From Yamagishiella unicocca (taxonomy: Eukaryota; Chlorophyta; Chlorophyceae; Chlamydomonadales; Volvocaceae), in the NCBI GenBank assembly GCA_003116995.1, contig BDSL01000006.1, positions 1,488,001 through 1,552,000 of the forward strand: a stretch of DNA of 64,000 nt, written 5' to 3'. The notes below the pieces were generated by a model. It searched no databases and was not told the origin of the DNA. It was given only the letters and a program-made list of their open reading frames with translations. The translations under genes and the position numbers were made by a program. This document shows positions 24,733-36,772 of the stretch, piece after piece. Each line of letters starts with the position of its first letter. The first letter of the stretch is position 1.

Positions 24733-24737
24733 TGTAA
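24733..24737 (+). terminator. TGTAA polyadenylation signal of PsaL
   Basis: TGTAA lies 263 bases after the PsaL stop. The sequence from there to 25439 holds no recognised gene. Confidence 0.7.
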
Positions 24738-25439
24738 CCTCCAAAATGGACCAATGAAGGTAAACCTCGCGCTCCCAGATTGCTCCAACTTTGTATAAAT
24801 TGTGCCAAAGTGCGCATCAGAGACGACAATGTCATGTCGAGGAAAAATGCCGTCGGGTATATCCATATCCACGCCCTTCATGCTGGTGGTGTCGACACCC
24901 GGTCATCATGGGCTCTCCTTTTGGGTGGAGAGACATTCCACGTGTTTTGCGGCATGTCGGCCACATTGATGTACTGGCGGCCAGAGATTTCACTAGGATG
25001 CACTTGTGACGGTCGACATTATTATGGCAATAAATAGGGATTCGCACGGCACGGGCAGCGATGAGGGGGCGCCTGCCTTGGGTATGGTAGAGCAAGGCGG
25101 CAGCAGTGCGTCCTCGAAGGCTGTTAGGCATATCAGCTACAGGCTTCTGCGCAAAAAGCCACAACACTACACAGCAGCCAGCGCGAGTTCGACGCGTCGA
25201 GAAAGGATCCAGAGATGCTGCAGATCATGTCAGTCAAGAGTCCTTCGCAGGTCGCGGAAAACATATAGAGCTTCATAAGAAACGCTCATGCGGTACAGCG
25301 CCATCACTTGTTAATGGCATAAACCATAACGTCTAGCCATCGTGCACCATAAAAGATATAGTAGACCTGTGTGTCGCATCTTTACCTCAACACCGTCTCC
25401 TGCAAATGCAACGCTGCCACCGTTCACGTGTCCGCTATC

Positions 25440-25444
25440 TTACA
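25440..25444 (-). terminator. possible TGTAA signal of the OGFOD3-like gene
   Basis: TTACA on the plus strand lies 80 bases beyond the stop at 25524. This would give a short 3' untranslated region. Confidence 0.4.
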
Positions 25445-25523
25445 TCATTCATGACGAGGGACGTATCCTTTGCTCGGATGGTGTCCAGCTCGTGGCGTCC
25501 AGCTATAAACAATTGCAACGCCG

Positions 25524-28500
25524 TCAGCCGCCTGATAGCAGCGACCCAAGGGTCACCCAAGTGGGTAGGGCCGCCCGCAGCTCTTCCACTCGCGCTGCCA
25601 CGTACCCGGGCAGCTCCTCCAGTACGGTCTGCAGCTGCTGCGAGCTGCTCAGCCGCGTGACGCCCAACCTGTACGACGCAAATTGCGCCGCGATGAGCGC
25701 CGCCCTCAGGCTCGGGAGCCGCAGCAACTGCTGCGGTTTCGGAGCCGCTACCGCTACTGAGCCTCCGCTCCGGGCCGCCGATGCGGCTGCTGCCGCCCCT
25801 GCGCGCTCCTCTTCTACCCCCAACCAAACCTCCCCTTCCTCCTCTTCCTCCTCCTCCACCTCTCCCCCCCGGATGCCGGTCCATCCGCTGTCAACAGTCC
25901 CCTGCCCCTCGGGCCCCCCGCCAGTCCCCAGCTCTTCCGCCCCTTCTGCGCCACCAGCTGCCTCGGAAGCAAAGACCTCAGCGGTGGTGGTGGCGGCGGC
26001 GGCGGCGGCTGACGTGGTGGTCGGCACCCGGTCCTCGCAGCTCCGCCGCACTAGGTACAGCCCCAGCTCCCTGCGCCAGCAACCACCATGGCAACGGCCA
26101 CCCAACGGTCAGGTAACGGAAAAGGCCCTGTCACCCTGACTCCTGCCGCCAGCCATGCACATGCATGCCGGGATCGAGTGCCGTCCTTGCGGCGGGCTGC
26201 CCGCGGGGTCGTCCCCTCCCTTGTTTCCTCTCATACCCCCCCCCTGTCGTAAACGGTCTTTGTGTTGCTGCGGCGACGGACACCGCATGCCGCTGAGCAC
26301 TCGGCCGCACGTGTTTGCCCCCCAGATTGCCCCCTGGCCGCAAGGAGGGGAGGAGAGGAGAAGAGAGAGGGGATACCTCCCAGCACCACACGGACAGCAC
26401 TACGCAGCAATCATGCAGGTCCCGGAGGCGGCTGACCGCATCGGTCCATGCGTTGCACCCATCCCAACCCAACTCAACCCCAGCCCCTCAGGCTCTGCGA
26501 CACGAGCTTCGCGTGATCCCCACTACCTACTGTCCCCCGGCAACCCCCTCCTCGCCCTGGATGCTGACCGGCATATTGCCAGCTGCCCAAACAACACAAC
26601 TCCAAGCCCCCCTGCCCCCCTGGTCCCCTGGTCCCCCTGCGCACCGCAGCCGCTCGCGTCGGAGGTCGCCTCCCCCCGGCCCCCCTTCACGAGCCGACGG
26701 CAGCTGGTACATGGTGTGCGGTAGGCCCGGACCCAGGCAGCTCCACCATGGCGCACGGCCGTGCAGCGCAGCGCAGCCGCTGCTACCAGCCTCGGCCTGA
26801 GCCGGGGGCGATGTAGCAGCAACCGCAAGAGCAGGTGCGACGGCAGTAGCAGGAGTAGCAGTAGGAAAAGCAGTGGCAGGAGCAGTAGCAGGAGAAGGAT
26901 GAGCATCAGCGTCAAATGGCTTGGAGGCGGGGTCCCCGCCGGAGGCTGACAGCGCCGGGTGATGTCCGCCACCACCACCAGACTGCTGCGGCTGCGGGTT
27001 GATCCAGGGTTCGGGGCAGTTGCCAACGACGGTTCGGGTCGCAGAGGTTGAAGGAGGCGGTGGCGGTGGTTGCAGCAGCCGCGCGTTGCCGGACAGTTGC
27101 TGCAGGACCTGCGTTGTAGTACCACCGGTAACTGTTAGTGTGGGTTCCAGACCGTAAGGTAGAGCCGTCGTGCGCATCGCCTGACAGTAAGTGACACACA
27201 GGAAATCTGTGGAGGTGAATGTTTGCGGCTACGGCAGCCGTATACCGGTACACGCCAAAGCAATTGCAGGCCAAGCCTGCGCACGTCAGTCCATGTGCGA
27301 ATCCATTGCGCTACTCCCTACTACGGTAGCCGGCCCGCCCGCCGCGCCACCTTATCGTCCTCCGCCGCCCCCGGGTCCAGGCTGAACCACATCGTCAGCG
27401 TGCAGCGCTCGCCCCAAGCCACCCGCTCCACGCAGTGCACGTTGCGGCAGTCTGCATCAGCAGGGGGGTGCGGTGGGGTGGGCGGAGACGCCGAGGGGCA
27501 TGTGGGGATAGCGCAGAGCCACGTGCAGTACACCCCCTTGGTGGTCGCGGCTTAGCGACAAACCACCACAACCCCTGTGGTAACGGTAAACCACCACAAC
27601 CGCTGTAAATCACCGCAATCCTTGAGAACGGGCGTACTGGCACGAGTGCATCAGGAGTGCGCCCAGCGACCCCGCGCGAGAGAGCATCCTTGCTGCCACC
27701 ACCGTGAGACGGAACATGCGCAGACCGGAGGGCCAGTCGCGAGCCAGCCGGGTGCGGGGTGAGGCCCCACCTGCGGTGTAGGCCACCAGCCGCCCTGCCA
27801 TGGGCACCACTCGCAGCGGCTCCGGACCATCCTGGGGCCCCAGTGCCGGGTAGTGGTGCGGGCGTGTATGGGGGAGCAGGGACGGGCTAGGTCCGGGGCC
27901 AAGCGAATCGAAGGGAGGGGGTCGCTGGCGGCGGGTAGTCTGGGGCGCTATTAAACTTGTCAACCCGCCACCCCACCTCGGGCCCGCAATAACCCAAGAG
28001 AACAGCCCATGAGAACAACCCAAGAGACGTGCCTTGAATCTGAAGTCACCCGCTCCGAAGTCAGTGCCCTGGTTGTTCAAGTAGAGCACCGCTGATAGGT
28101 GCCGCCGGGAGAGATATTCCCTAATGGGGGGGGGAAGGGGGCAGGTGTGTTTTGGGGTTCGGGTGGGGGGCGAGACACTGAGCCCGGCACTCGCCCAGGG
28201 AGCTGCCTGGCCATGAGACCACCCGCGCCGCGGACACAAAGCAGACATCTAGGTTTTCCGTACTGTGTCGTACCGCGCCGTACTGCGCCACACCCGCCGT
28301 ACTGCGTCCCCACCTGTTGGCGTCATGATGCCAGCCCAGCTCGGCGCCGCCAGTCCAGCTGATGAGCCCCGAAAACTCCACCGCCAGCTCCAGGGAGAGC
28401 CCGAACGCCGCCTCTACGGCGCCCAGCACTGCCTGGCGGGCGCGAGCCTGAGACCATGCAGCAGTACGACATGAGTTGCACGGATCATACAACAAAAATA

Positions 28501-29254
28501 ATAGAACCCCGATCAATGGCACATGGCCGCAACCCAGGACACCCCTTCCCTCAGCCTCCCTGGAGCTACCGGCTTCACTCGACTCCCCCGCCCTACCAGC
28601 GAAGGCATCAGCCAGGGTGCGGTGGCGGCTACGTCGTGGATGGTGGCGGATCGCACGTGGGGGCGGTAGCCCACACTGCTGGTGGCCTGGGGGGCAGAAG
28701 GCGGCGGCGGCAGGGGCCCCGGGCGCTAAGCGACGGCTGGCGGGGACTAGGGATTCGAAGCCGGTGGCAGCGTAGAGCCGTCAAGGTTAGCATCAGGCGC
28801 AGTCCAGCTCGGTCAAACATGGCCTAGGACCTGTCAAGATGCGGATAGGTTAGGGCTTGGGTGGGAGCGTGGCGAACGTGGGTAACCGTGGTAGGGCGAC
28901 CCATGGTGGTCAAGGCCGTGTACCGGTAAAGAGCTAAAGACGCACCTTGAGCGCGAAGACCAGCTCGCTGCACAGCTCCGGGGACAGCAGCCCATCTGCC
29001 ACCATGCGAACAAGCGGCAGGTGTGCAAGGCGAGGATGCGGCTGTCCCACGGCCTGCGAGTTCGCGTCATCGGAGGGCGCCGCTTCTCCAGCGGGGAGCA
29101 GCCCCGGCCCAGGAGTCTCTCGTAGCGGAACTCCGGAAGAGACCCCGATTACGTCTAGTTGACAACGTTCCTGGGGTGAAGTGGAATCCTCGCTAGCGCT
29201 GGATTCCGCGCGGCGCCTCTTTCTGTATGAACAGACGTCAATGGTCGCGCTCAT
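25524..29254 (-). CDS. 2-oxoglutarate/Fe(II)-dependent oxygenase, OGFOD3-like, with long C-terminal extension
   Basis: Minus-strand exons: 29254-28946, 28823-28677, 28447-28314, 28120-28033, 27831-27771, 27451-27351, 27180-26645, 26070-25524. Phases close to 640 residues. The double-stranded beta-helix core is clear: ELGWHHDANR carries the HxD iron ligands (about H192 and D194), then SAVLYLNNQGTDFGAGDF, PMAGRLVAYTA, NVHCVERVAWGER with the distal iron histidine (about H252) and the 2-oxoglutarate-binding arginine, and LTMWFSLDP. The order matches the prolyl-4-hydroxylase-like fold of OGFOD3. Substrate and cell location are unknown. Residues 281-640 form an unusual low-complexity tail with an acidic run and a helical end, not part of the fold. 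The second exon uses a weaker acceptor and donor and is the least certain. The intron 28032-27832 starts with GC. Confidence 0.85.
27832..28032 (-). other. GC-AG intron in the oxygenase gene
   Basis: Read on the minus strand, the exon ends TTCAAG and the intron begins GCACGTCT and ends GGGGCCCCAG. The join FRFK-DGPEPLRVVP is in phase and fits the fold. Confidence 0.75.
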
Positions 29255-31536
29255 GACTCCAAGCGGCACCGCACCTTGTCCAACGGCAATTCATGTAGGC
29301 TTCATTATGACATTATGTAACCAATTACAAGGTGAACGCCCTTTCCTCACCCATTACCAGCTTATCACCAAATCGCATGACCGGCTTATCACGCTACCCA
29401 ACGCTTGGAGCGCATTCGTTTACGTTACAGCGCCACCGACAGAGGAATCTTGTGAAGCTCTTGGGGTTCTCGCAATCTGTACAAGGCCGGGTTGTCGCAG
29501 CTTTTCTGAGCCGAACACCGTTGGGGGTTGAGACGAGGGGCCGGAGGAACCGTACCGCCGGACGGTCCCTGCCGCAACATTTAGGCAGCCTTAACGCCGT
29601 AAAACTATTCGACTGGGTGCAGAATTCGGTGGTATGGACACAAGCGCTCGCTGTGCTATGGTCTTGGCACGAAGAGCGCTTCTGTCCGTACCGTATCGTG
29701 ACGACTGACGAGTCATGTATAACATCGCAACCGGCTGAATACGCCATACTAGGACCGTGCTAACGGTATTCCGCAAGGCGTCGTCGTCCCTTCCCGGAAA
29801 CGACTGCAGCAAACCTGTACGCCATGCGCAACAAGTGAGCGTATCCGCCTCACGAGCCGGAAAACCTCCGCTGGTGACAGGTGAAGTCTGGTAGCTTCAC
29901 ACGCTGTTATGTAGTCCCAAGTCCCATCTCGGGTCCTGGCACGGTCATCTGCTGGCAGCTGTAGCCCGGTAGTAGCACGGCCTGACGTTGTTGTAATAAT
30001 TGTTTCAGTGGCCTGACGTATCTCGCTTCATAAGCATGGTGTTCTCCCCCCGCTGGCTGCTGCTGCCCGGCAAATGCGCGTGCCGTTGCACGAGCAGCCT
30101 TTGACATGGCATGAGTTGTACCATTTATTTCTTGATGAGCAGTGTGGTTGCCATATCACTCCCCAAGATAAGGTGGGCATACCGGTATACTAACGATTGA
30201 GACACGAGTCCTTCAAGCAAAGCCGAGTTCTCAGCAGTTCTCAGCTGCATCGCTGTTGGTGATGCGGTGATGTAGCTTCGCCTGCTGCCCTTCAGCGTCC
30301 TTTGACTTCAATCGGCGTAACACGGTAGCTGTAATTCCTGGCTGGTCTTTGGAAGTGTGATCCGCGCTCAGGCACTCCAGTGGCAACCATTACGCCCCCT
30401 CCGTGCAAGCTGGAATGCACACCACCACCGCACGCACCGCATATCGTGCTAGCGAAACGGATTCCGAATCCAGACAGGCAGCCTCCGATGGATCCAGATG
30501 CAGACCAACAGATGAGATCCTGGAACCCGGCAGCAGTACTCTCTCGCTACAAACTCTCGAGTCATGAATGCTCTCACGCGAGCCCTCTGCTCCGGTGTGC
30601 TTGTCGCAACAGCAGCCGCGCGAGAAGCATACGCACATCGCCGCTCACGGCGCGAGCTCAAGGACGCGTGGTAAGCCAAGCAAGCAAGCACCAGCCAACC
30701 AACCCACCCACATCAGTCCATCCAGCAGCCCCACTTACTTAAGAAATGACAAGAGACTTTTCGAGTGTCAGGGGGTCAATGGTGGTAGGGCGTCCCTTCG
30801 CCGCCAGACAGCGAGGCGCAGACCCCGCCAATGGCTCTGCCGGGACGCCGGCTGCACAAGAGAGGGCTCCTAAGGCTCCTCAGCACGCATGCGAGTTGGA
30901 TCATCGCATCACCATCGCCGTCATCATCGTCGTCGGCGGCGCTATCAAGCTACTGCGTAACGGCCGTGCGCTCTTGAGCGCGCGCCGCGTTAGACGAGGC
31001 TATGCACCTAAACATGTGAGAACACCTCTTCTGTCATGTCACCTCATCGCATCACATGAGGAACACTGCAACCGCATCAATCAGCTGGGAGACGGCGCCA
31101 CGCACGCACGCAGGGCAGGCAGCCACCCGCGGCCCGCGTAAGGCCCGACAAGACATGTAACACACACACGCACGTAGATGACATGAACACACACACACAC
31201 ATGTAGCATGCGCACAACGCATCTGCCATCTCGCGAACCGATCAATCATCCCCCACCTCATGCGCCCATGTACCATGCCTGATGTCGCCAACAAGCTCAC
31301 TACACATGAAGAACCGTCGCAGCCACAGGGGCTACTACTGCCGCACGCCCCAAGGACCCGCCCTGCCGCCTCAGCTTCAGCCTCGGCGGGGGTCGAACGG
31401 CCCTACCCCACACGCGCCCCCTCTTCAACCCGACCCGATCTTCCAACACCGCGTCTATCTCCCCCCGCCATTTATCCTTCCTCTCCTCTACCCACATGCA
31501 CTCGGCGCCGCGAGCCTGCCCCCCCCCCCCGGGCCC
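29255..31536. other. region between the oxygenase start and the LRR gene stop
   Basis: No gene was recognised. It must hold the oxygenase promoter (next to 29254) and the LRR gene 3' untranslated region (next to 31537). The nearest minus-strand TGTAA signals are near 29325 and 29425, far from the LRR stop, so that gene either has a very long 3' region or uses another signal. CA-rich microsatellite sequence lies at 31160-31205. Confidence 0.4.
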
Positions 31537-34500
31537 TCACTGCCCAGACGACGTCTGCATCCCCAACGCGCTCATCCCGTGCAGCAATGCCAGGATTTCG
31601 TGGCTGCTGATAAGGCCCCCGCCCATCTCCGCCAGCTCGTTGTTGTCCTCCATCTGCACCCGGGGCGCCCGAGGCCCCCCCAGGTCGCCCTCCTGCTCCT
31701 TGCACAGCTGCGCCAGGACGCCGCCCTCGCTCACAAACTCCGACCACTTGGGGTCCATCTGCTTGCGACAGAGAAACGGGTGAACGGGGGGACCGTCGAA
31801 AGGGTTTCGGAGCGGGTCGTGCGGACGATGCGCTGGGTTTGGGGGTGGGTTATGGTTTTTGGGGGATTTAGGGTTCGGTCGGCAGCTTACCAGCAGCAGG
31901 CGCCGCACGTTAGTGTTGAGGATGGAATCGCGATTGGCCTCGTCGCAGCAGGCTCGCAGCACCTTGCACGCCTCCAGCACGAAGCCGATGGCCGGGTCAC
32001 GTCGCCCGCTGGGCACGCCCAGGGAGGGGAAGGCTGAGGGGAAGGGGGGCCAGGCGCGGAGGGACCGGATCGGGGGAATCAGTCGCTGCTTCCGGCACGG
32101 TCGTGCACTGCGGTATTGCTGCCACCACGCTCACATGCGCCCACGCCTACAGCGATATGGGCACCGCCAGACTCGCCGCCAGCTTCCGACCCATAACCCT
32201 CCAGACCCATTATCCTCCTGACCCATTACCCTCCAGGCCCATTACCCTCCCGACCCACGTGCCCGCCGGGTCCCTTCCCTCAGGGTCAGCCGTTGCATTT
32301 GTACTCGCCTGCCAGCCCCCCTCGCATCCCCTCCCCGGGCCTCTCCTCCTATGCCGACTCCCCTGCTGCCCTTCCCTCCCCCTCCCTATCCCCCAGCTCA
32401 CCCCTGTCCGCCAGCTGCTGCTGCAAGCTGCCGCACTGCTGGTCGCCGCCGTCCGGCGCCATAAGCCCCGCGCCCATGCCGCCCGTGAACAGCGGGCCGT
32501 ACAGCGCCGCCACCTTTGACACGCAGCACGAGCGCAGGATGCGCAGCGCCCGCGTGTGCAGCGCCGAGGACATGGGGTGCGCCAGGCAGAGGGCGAACAG
32601 CCTGGGCACCAGCTTGGAGCCGGCGACCAGGTTGTCCACGGCGGCGTGGTTGGGCGCGAGCAGCATGGACACGATCTCCGTGGCCCACACCCGGTGGCTC
32701 CCTACGGCGGGCTGCGGAGGTGAGGTGTGTGTGGAGGGGTTGAGGTGAGGGTCGAGGTTTGAGGTGAGGTTTGAGGTGAGGGTCGAGGTTTGAGGTGAGG
32801 GAGGGAGATCAGCGAGATAGAGGACGCCGCAGTGGCGCGGATGCGGTGGTGGTGGTGACGATGGTGGGTACAAGGCGCCAACCTGGTGTGGGTGATGACG
32901 TGGTGCGGGACCGCTGTGACAAATGAAGGGATTCAGCCTGCCAGCGGCTGACACACAGGCCGGGGCCGGACAGCTGCCCAACCCGCCCCCATGCCGCGGC
33001 CCCATCCAGCGCCCGCTGCAGCGGCGCCCTACTCTACCGCCTGCCACTGCTCCATGCCCCCGTCACAGCTAGCTCCTACGCCGGTGCGCCACCCATGAGG
33101 GCCCTACGCCGGTGCGCCACCCACGAGGGCCCTACGGCGGTGCGCCACCCACGAGGGCCCTACGGCGGTGCGCCACCCACGAGGGCCCTACGCCGGTGCG
33201 CCACCCATGAGGGCCCTGTGCTTGCGCTCCCCGTTTCCACATGCATGACCCAGCGCCGCTCTCGGGGCTCAGCCTTCCGCACAGCCACACACCCTCCCGC
33301 TCCCTGCACTTGTGCGCGGCAGCCGATTACCTCATTCCAACCGAGAGGGCATCACTCACCACATGACACCACGCAAGCCCCTAACCCGTAACCGACCCGT
33401 CCCACCCACGCAGCGGCTGTCACCATCCCACCCACGGGGCGGCCGCCGAACGTCTGTCCTAAACCGGTCTTTATTTAAAACAAATACGGGTCTTCCTTGC
33501 GACCCACGGGGCACCCGTCACCACCCGCCGCCAGCCCCCTCCCCCTCGCCAGCTATCCTATCCATGTCGCATAACCGGGTTTTCATGCCCCTCCCCCGCC
33601 CCACCTGCGGCTCTGTGACGAACTGCAATGTGACCTGCCGGGGCACCACGTCCAGTATGGCAGCCAGCGCATCCAGGTTCATGATGCACCCCTTAATGTG
33701 CGGCCGCGTGCCGTCCACCGCGGCATCCGTGTGGGGCACCTGGCGGGACACGGAGGACCCAGGGGTCGCCCGGGCGGGAGCGAGCGAGCGAGTGTATCAG
33801 ACCATAACGATGGACGTGACCTGGCGCACACACCTAGCACCCAACACACAACACAGAAACACACACAACACAGAAACCCACACAACGCTCTGCAGCACCC
33901 CAGGGGTTTGCAGGCGCCGTAACGGGAGGTTCGTTACAAACAGATAAGCACAACGGCACGAGGTGATGAGTGGACCACGCGTCCCAAACCTCCGCACGCC
34001 GACGCTGTGCCCGAGGCTGCGTGAGGGCGGCAGCCCGGTCCGTCCAGCGCCCTACCTGCAACGTGCAGCGCCCTACCTGCAACGTGCGGAGCTCCCGATT
34101 CAGGTGCCCGATGAGCTGCTGCAGCAGCGCGCTCAGCGGGGGTATGCTGGCGGTCCCGCCAGCAGTCAGCTCCTTCACCTGCGAGTCGTGCAGTTGTTTG
34201 GTTGATTACGGTTGGGGTACGAACGTGCCAGGTGGGTACGAACGTGCCACGTGGGGACGAACGCCTGGATTGGGTATGCGGGCCGCTTGCTATGGCTGCT
34301 AGCAGCGGGCGTGATGGCGGGGTGTGCCCACAGTGGTTTGTCGCCCTCGGGCTGCCTATGACCGTACCCATGGCCATGCGAGGTGGCTGGCATAACGCTT
34401 ATCCACCGCCGTCTTCGACCCGAAATGGCGCCCCATTTAAATCGCCCTCCAGGTCATGCGGCTAGGCTTCCTTGCTTCACCTCAAATACTTGACAAACGC

Positions 34501-36476
34501 CAGTCAACGACACCGCATGTATCGTATTCCATGAAAAGCGGGTACGCGAAGCGAGCCAATCCAGGCAACCCACCAAACCGGCTTGAAAGAGACGACAGCC
34601 CAGAGGCGGAGGGACACGAACCCCACAACCCACCCACACCCTGAACGCTTTCCGAAACGCTATCAGCCCTATCACCGGTCCTTCCCACCGGTGCCGTTAT
34701 TACAAAGGCATCGGTCGCTGTCGTCCACACACACGCCCCGGGCCCAACCGTAGCCGGGCTTAGCCCACCCCCTCCCCCCCTGGGTATATTTTGCAGTTCC
34801 AGGGGTTAGCACCTTGGGAAGGAAGACCACGCTTCCTCGTTTCGATTCACCCACGCTTCCTCAAGAGTGCTTCCTTACACATGCACCCCGCCGACCTGCC
34901 CCCACTGGCCCCCCTGTGCCTACCTCCGCCCACAGCTCCTCGGGCGCCATGCCGCCGTCCCCAAGCGGCCCCTCTGGCTCTCCCTGCCCAGCCGACCCGT
35001 CATCTTCGTCGTCCCCAGATTGGAAGTATTTTCGGAACATTGGCCCCTTCGTGACCTCCTTCAAGCCGCCGTTAGCGCCCTCGCCTGCGCCCTTGCCGCC
35101 CCCGGACGCTGCCGAGGCAGCAAGCTCGGGCGGCTGCAACGACCCCAGCTTGACAGCCAGCTGCTTGCGCGACCTGGCCACAGCCTCCTGCTCGGAAGGA
35201 TCAAGTGTTTAGGCACGTGGGTTACATGTGGGGGTCAGGAGTCGGCTGCACATGGGCGCTTGGGGGGCTGGGCTGGGTAGGTAATGTCGTACAAAATGGC
35301 GTGGAGTAATGCCGGTACTGGTTCGGTTCGGGCAGTGCTGGGAGTTACGGGCTGCAAGGACCACGGCTCGTGTACGGCCCAAACCACGCTGTTGTACAAG
35401 CGCTGCGGACTGAGTTTTTGTAGCCGACAAGAAAGCAGATACAAGGAAGGCACGCCGCATTGTTGGGGAGGAATTACTTTGGGCAGAGGGCCCCTGTAAG
35501 TCATGGGCTGGATCGATGCTATGAGCCCCAGGCTCACCAGAGCGTGTACTGCCGACGGCGTCAGAGGGTTATCACGAAGGTCAAGCTCAATAAGCTCCGG
35601 AACACCCGATGCACTAAGCATGGACGCCAACGCCTGCACAGAGAGCATGAACAGGTGTTAAAAAGGCTTGGGCACTTGTTAGCTTGTCTCACAGATAGAC
35701 ATGTAGGTCAGCTTACCTGAGCGCCTTCGTCCGAGATGCTGTTCCCAGAGAGATCGAGTGACGTGATGCATGCGTTCGCTTTCAGGACGTCCGCGAGCTG
35801 CGACAAACAGGTGTCATAAGAGCGGAGCTGGGCGGCGGGCCGAAAGCGGGCACGGGCATTTCCGATCAGTACATGGGATAACAGTGCGATCAATGGTTCC
35901 CACCTTCTTCGCCTTGGCGTCAAAAATGTTGCAGTTCGAAAGCTTGACCCACATCTCGGCGTTGCCGCGACAGGCATCCAGGGCGGCAGTGAACCTGGGC
36001 ACGCCACATAGCCGAAGCAATGAGACACACTTCGATGCTTCAACGTATGCGTCCAACAGGGTTTGGAATCGGGCGGGAAAACGACCGGACGCCTGCTCAC
36101 CTTTTCTCTGCCTCCGCCTTTTGCACCTTGTTGAGGCCAGCCTGTGCCGAAGGCTGCGCCGGCTGAACCGCTTCCACTGGCCCACCATGAGAACCCTTGC
36201 CCTTCTTCTTCTTCTACAGGCATAGGACGACTGATGAGCAAACCACCCAGCGCCCAGCGAGCCCACATCAGCCGCCCCAAAAGCGCCCGTAGTGCTGCAG
36301 GCAACGCCTCTCCTCCACACCTTCTTCTTTCTCTTTTTCTTAGAGCCAGAGTCTACGCTGTTGGCTGTGCTTGTGCTCGTTGTGCTGGTTGCATCACTGC
36401 GTTCCTCGTCCGAGTCCTCGTCTTCATCCTCCTCCGTTTCATCCTCCGGCCGCTTCTCAGCTTCCTTATCTGTCAT
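31537..36476 (-). CDS. leucine-rich-repeat protein with acidic/lysine-rich N-terminus and helical C-terminal half
   Basis: Eleven minus-strand exons: 36476-36321, 36213-36101, 35994-35904, 35797-35717, 35633-35478, 35187-34924, 34178-34077, 33739-33605, 32711-32402, 32033-31891, 31758-31537. They close in phase to 590 residues. Residues 1-52 are acidic then KKKRKKK, followed by another lysine run in exon 2. Residues about 90-199 contain ribonuclease-inhibitor-type repeats: WVKLSNCNIFDAKAKK, ITSLDLSGNSISDEGAQ and IELDLRDNPLTPSAVHAL. Exon 6 is acidic and Gly-rich with GPMFRKYF. Residues 288-590 are alpha-helical and leucine-rich (LSALLQQLIGHLNREL, MNLDALAAILDVVPRQV, LRILRSCCVSKVAALYG), suggesting an armadillo-like solenoid. 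I do not recognise a named family. An axonemal role is possible, since such LRR proteins are common in cilia, but the sequence does not show it. It shares a 296-base divergent upstream region with MEX1. Confidence 0.85.
33070..33217. repeat. five-copy 28 bp tandem repeat in an LRR gene intron
   Basis: Units share CGGTGCGCCACCCA and GAGGGCCCTACG with C/G alternation at one site. They lie in the intron 32712-33604. Confidence 0.9.
33448..33597 (+). repeat. family A/D and family B repeats in an LRR gene intron
   Basis: 33448-33510 carries CGTCTGTCCTAAACCGG, then ACGGGTCTTCC. 33549-33597 carries CCATGTCGCATAACCGGG. Read on the LRR gene strand both are in the G-rich orientation, and the second begins 7 bases after the splice donor at 33604. 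Confidence 0.85.
34056..34097 (-). other. tandem duplication of a 21 bp segment containing a splice donor
   Basis: On the minus strand TTGCAGGTAGGGCGCTGCACG occurs, with the first TTGCAGGTAGGGCGC repeated 21 bases on. Both copies offer CAG/GTAGGG donors (exon end 34077 or 34056), and the longer form adds seven in-frame residues. Confidence 0.8.
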
Positions 36477-36772
36477 TTGACCTTATGTCCGGTGTGCTAG
36501 CGTAATAGTCGGCTTGTTTAAGCGCGCGTCGGCCCACTTAAGGTCAAAAGAGAAGTGTCAGATGCCTACGCTGCAAGGTGTTTTAGAAGTGTATTGCATT
36601 AACACCATGTAACGGCATGGGGCAAGTCTGGCCATGTCTGAAGCGCATGAGTGCGATGCGGATTTACAACTCCGTTACTGCAGTAATGCATGTTGTGCTA
36701 CTCCTACCTGCATGCACCCATTAATGTCCACATTCCCAAATGTGACGTAGCCGTTCCGCACTCACAGCCCGA
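36477..36772. promoter_or_regulatory. shared divergent promoter region of the LRR gene and MEX1
   Basis: The two start codons point away from each other across 296 bases of AT-richer sequence, so both promoters and leaders must fit here if the chosen starts are right. No TATA box was assigned. Confidence 0.6.

Noticed and set aside
35814..36304. unspliced long frames over the LRR gene exons
   Set aside because: They read through clear introns. The spliced model closes in phase over eleven exons.
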